From: Pelagibacterium sp. 26DY04
GTDB taxonomy: Bacteria; Pseudomonadota; Alphaproteobacteria; Rhizobiales; Devosiaceae
Direction of reading: 5' to 3'
Assembly: GCF_031202305.1 (NCBI RefSeq)
Contig: NZ_CP101731.1
Span: 3,536,501 to 3,600,500 of the forward strand
DNA length: 64,000 nt
The notes beneath the pieces were generated by a model. It was given only the letters and a program-made list of their open reading frames with translations, did not search any database and had not been told where the DNA came from. Every line of letters begins with the position of its first letter. Positions within the stretch are counted from its first letter, which is position 1. Made by a program: the position numbers and the translations under genes. This document shows positions 62,231-64,000 of the stretch, piece by piece.

Positions 62231-64000
62231 TATTCCTCGTAATATCCCTGATAGCTCTTGCCATACCGCGCCTGACCGCCCGCCTGCTGGTTGAGCACGG
62301 CAACCACCGGCGCATCAGGGGTCTTGGCCTGCTCGAGCCGGCTTATCGCCGCGCGCACCTCGCTCTGGGCGGTCGCGGACCAGCGCACCACGAACAACAC
62401 CGCATCGGCGTATTGGGAGAGATACAGCCCATCGACCACCGGCAGCACAGGCGGCGTATCGAGGATGACCACGTCGAAATTCTTGACGGCCGCCGCGATC
62501 AACCGGGTAAAGGCGTTGCCGGTGATCAACTGGTCGGTCGGAATGTCCGAACGCTTCGAGCCCACCACGACGCTGAGCCCCGTGTCCTGGTCACGCAGCA
62601 CGATCGAGGCGAGCGTATCGGCTCCCGCCCTTCCGGCCAGATATTCGAACAGCCCCAGTTCTGGCTCGATGCCGAGGTTCTTGTGGATCGCCGGCCGCCG
62701 CAGGTCGCAATCGATGAGCAATGTGGACTTGCCCGATTGGGCATAGGCCCGCGCCAACGACAGCGCCAGCGTGGTCTTTCCCTCCTGAGGAACCGAGGAG
62801 GACACCATGATGACCTGCCCTCGCTCCTCCTCTGGCTCATTTCCCGCCGCTCCGCTTTGGAGGGGGAAGCGTTTCCGGCGCAAGTGCTGATCCAATCCCG
62901 CCCGGGCGCGCCTTACCGATTCCGCATAGTGCGAGAGCGGTGCCGTGATCACCATATCGGCTGCCGCCTCGGTATCGAAAGAAAGCTTTTGCAATGGAAT
63001 TTCGCCCACCACCGGCAAACGCGTTACCAGATGCAACTGGCTTTCGCTGGTGAATCCACCCAGGAAGTTCTCGTAGATCACCGCCAGCCCCACCCCAAAC
63101 CCCAGCCCCGCCAACCCGGACAGCGCCAGGATCAGCCTTGTGTTGGGAAAGCTCGCTTCGCTCGGCGGCAGTGCGGGCGAAACGATACGACTGTCGGCGA
63201 TCTGCAACTCGGCCTGCACCTGCAAATCCGCGCTCTGGGCCAGAAGCGATTGATATTGGTTGCGCGCCAGATCCGCCGATTGCTGGTATTGGTAAAGCCG
63301 GGTCAAAGCCTCGACCGGCAGCTCGCTTGCAAGCACGTCCGAACGGATCTGCTGGCGCAGCCCGACCGCCTGCTGGTCCAGCTCGGCCACCTGCGTGCGC
63401 AAACCCATGAGTTCGGCATCGGCCCTGTCGGCAAGCTGGCTTTCGATGGCGGCCAGTTGCTGGCGCAGGTCGATGGCGACGGGCGACTCCGCCGCCACCT
63501 CAGAAAGGCTGGCGGCCAGCGTCTGTCGCTGTTCTTCCAATTGCGCCACCGCATCGGATTCGAGCTGGGCCATCAGTGCCGGCCAATCGCGCTCAGCCAC
63601 CGCCGCGCCCACGCTCTGGCTCAGCGACTGCAGCGCATCGCGCCTGCCGGTGATCCCCTGCAGGTTGTCGCGCAGCCGGGACACGGGACTGCCCGGATCA
63701 GCGGCGAACTGCTCGATATTGGCGCTGATGAAGCCGTCGAACACCTCCTCTGTGCGCACCATGTTCTCGCGTGACAGATCGAGCCGCGCCCGCAACACCT
63801 CATTGGCCGCCAGAACCCCCTCGATTTTGGCAAGCGTCTGATCGGCGATATAGGCTTCGGCCACCGCATTGGCCAATTGCGCCGCCTTTTGCGGATCTTG
63901 CGAACGGACGTCTACCGAAATCAGGTAGGTGGCCCCGCGCCGCTGTACCGAAACGGCATCCCTGAACCGGTCGAGAACCGAGCGCAGCGCCGCTTCCCCC
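62230..64000 (-). CDS. Wzc-type polysaccharide co-polymerase/tyrosine autokinase, partial
   Basis: The frame is open to the right end, so the 5' end lies beyond the window; at least 590 codons are present. A Wzz-type periplasmic coiled-coil region (GATYLISVDVRSQDPQKAAQLAN and on) is followed by a transmembrane helix (LILALSGLAGLGFGVGLAVI) and a cytoplasmic BY-kinase: Walker A VPQEGKTTLA, A' LIDCDLRRP, B VILDTPPVLPVVD. The C terminus carries a tyrosine cluster (YGKSYQGYYEE) for autophosphorylation. It controls chain length and export. First visible gene of the wzc-phosphomannomutase-manC unit. Confidence 0.92.
   Translation of the reverse strand, partial: GEAALRSVLDRFRDAVSVQRRGATYLISVDVRSQDPQKAAQLANAVAEAYIADQTLAKIEGVLAANEVLRARLDLSRENMVRTEEVFDGFISANIEQFAADPGSPVSRLRDNLQGITGRRDALQSLSQSVGAAVAERDWPALMAQLESDAVAQLEEQRQTLAASLSEVAAESPVAIDLRQQLAAIESQLADRADAELMGLRTQVAELDQQAVGLRQQIRSDVLASELPVEALTRLYQYQQSADLARNQYQSLLAQSADLQVQAELQIADSRIVSPALPPSEASFPNTRLILALSGLAGLGFGVGLAVIYENFLGGFTSESQLHLVTRLPVVGEIPLQKLSFDTEAAADMVITAPLSHYAESVRRARAGLDQHLRRKRFPLQSGAAGNEPEEERGQVIMVSSSVPQEGKTTLALSLARAYAQSGKSTLLIDCDLRRPAIHKNLGIEPELGLFEYLAGRAGADTLASIVLRDQDTGLSVVVGSKRSDIPTDQLITGNAFTRLIAAAVKNFDVVILDTPPVLPVVDGLYLSQYADAVLFVVRWSATAQSEVRAAISRLEQAKTPDAPVVAVLNQQAGGQARYGKSYQGYYEE

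Noticed and set aside
60584..63774. Two plus-strand open frames of about 530 codons
   Set aside because: They are antisense to manC/phosphomannomutase and to wzc, all with intact catalytic motifs.

Overview
The window is GC-rich DNA packed with genes on both strands. It looks like chromosomal sequence of an alphaproteobacterium, probably of the order Hyphomicrobiales (Rhizobiales) and perhaps close to Devosia or Pelagibacterium. The signs are a typical alphaproteobacterial HNH endonuclease, a CheD-containing chemotaxis operon with two CheY proteins and a STAS protein, TIGR01244 and RCAP_rcc01079-type spike proteins, a CtrA-like box, and the style of the pyruvate carboxylase and exopolysaccharide genes. 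The genus is inferred. No insertion sequence, integrase, CRISPR array or rRNA was seen.

Region 1 (1-24000) is mostly housekeeping. It holds the end of an AlkA-type DNA glycosylase, an esterase, an HNH nuclease, DsbB, tRNA-Leu(CAA), a DedA protein, a CYTH-CHAD protein, two GNAT acetyltransferases, a possible M15-like exported hydrolase, an HxlR regulator, a D,D-carboxypeptidase, a TusA protein, a PilZ protein and a CAP-domain lipoprotein. It continues with fumarase, ribosomal protein L32, MtgA, farnesyl diphosphate synthase, a Nudix hydrolase, IspG, DUF1232 and DUF3309 membrane proteins, pyruvate carboxylase, a TIGR01244 phosphatase-like protein, a GGDEF-EAL protein and an orphan glycine-betaine-type binding protein.

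Region 2 (24000-29750) encodes a complete branched-chain amino acid ABC transporter: livK on the plus strand, facing livG-livF-livH-livM on the minus strand. It ends with methylglyoxal synthase. Region 3 (29800-41000) is a chemotaxis locus: STAS, cheY, cheA, cheW, then a small plus-strand gene, then cheD, a receptor, cheR, cheB and a second cheY. A large PAS-GGDEF-EAL protein follows. The small gene at 34730 encodes a 117-residue protein with a DxxxQ signature like the CheZ phosphatase active site and an acidic-aromatic tail; it is the best candidate here for something undescribed.

Region 4 (41000-50100) is accessory metabolism. It has a FeeM-type N-acyl synthase behind a CtrA-like box, an alpha/beta hydrolase, a methyltransferase, a divergent pair of DJ-1/PfpI proteins (one a GlxA-type regulator, one membrane-anchored), a 3-hydroxyisobutyryl-CoA hydrolase-like protein, and a two-gene unit of a SAF-domain dehydrogenase and a HisC-like aminotransferase.

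Region 5 (50300-64000) is an exopolysaccharide locus: an initiating sugar transferase, CysQ, UDP-glucose dehydrogenase, a nucleotide-sugar epimerase, a WecG/TagA glycosyltransferase, a flippase, a polymerase/ligase-like protein, ManC, phosphomannomutase and a Wzc-type tyrosine kinase cut by the window end. Inserted in it is a two-gene unit resembling the head spike of a gene transfer agent, with its ribosome-binding site held in a hairpin. Because such spikes are known to bind capsular polysaccharide, this position is striking.
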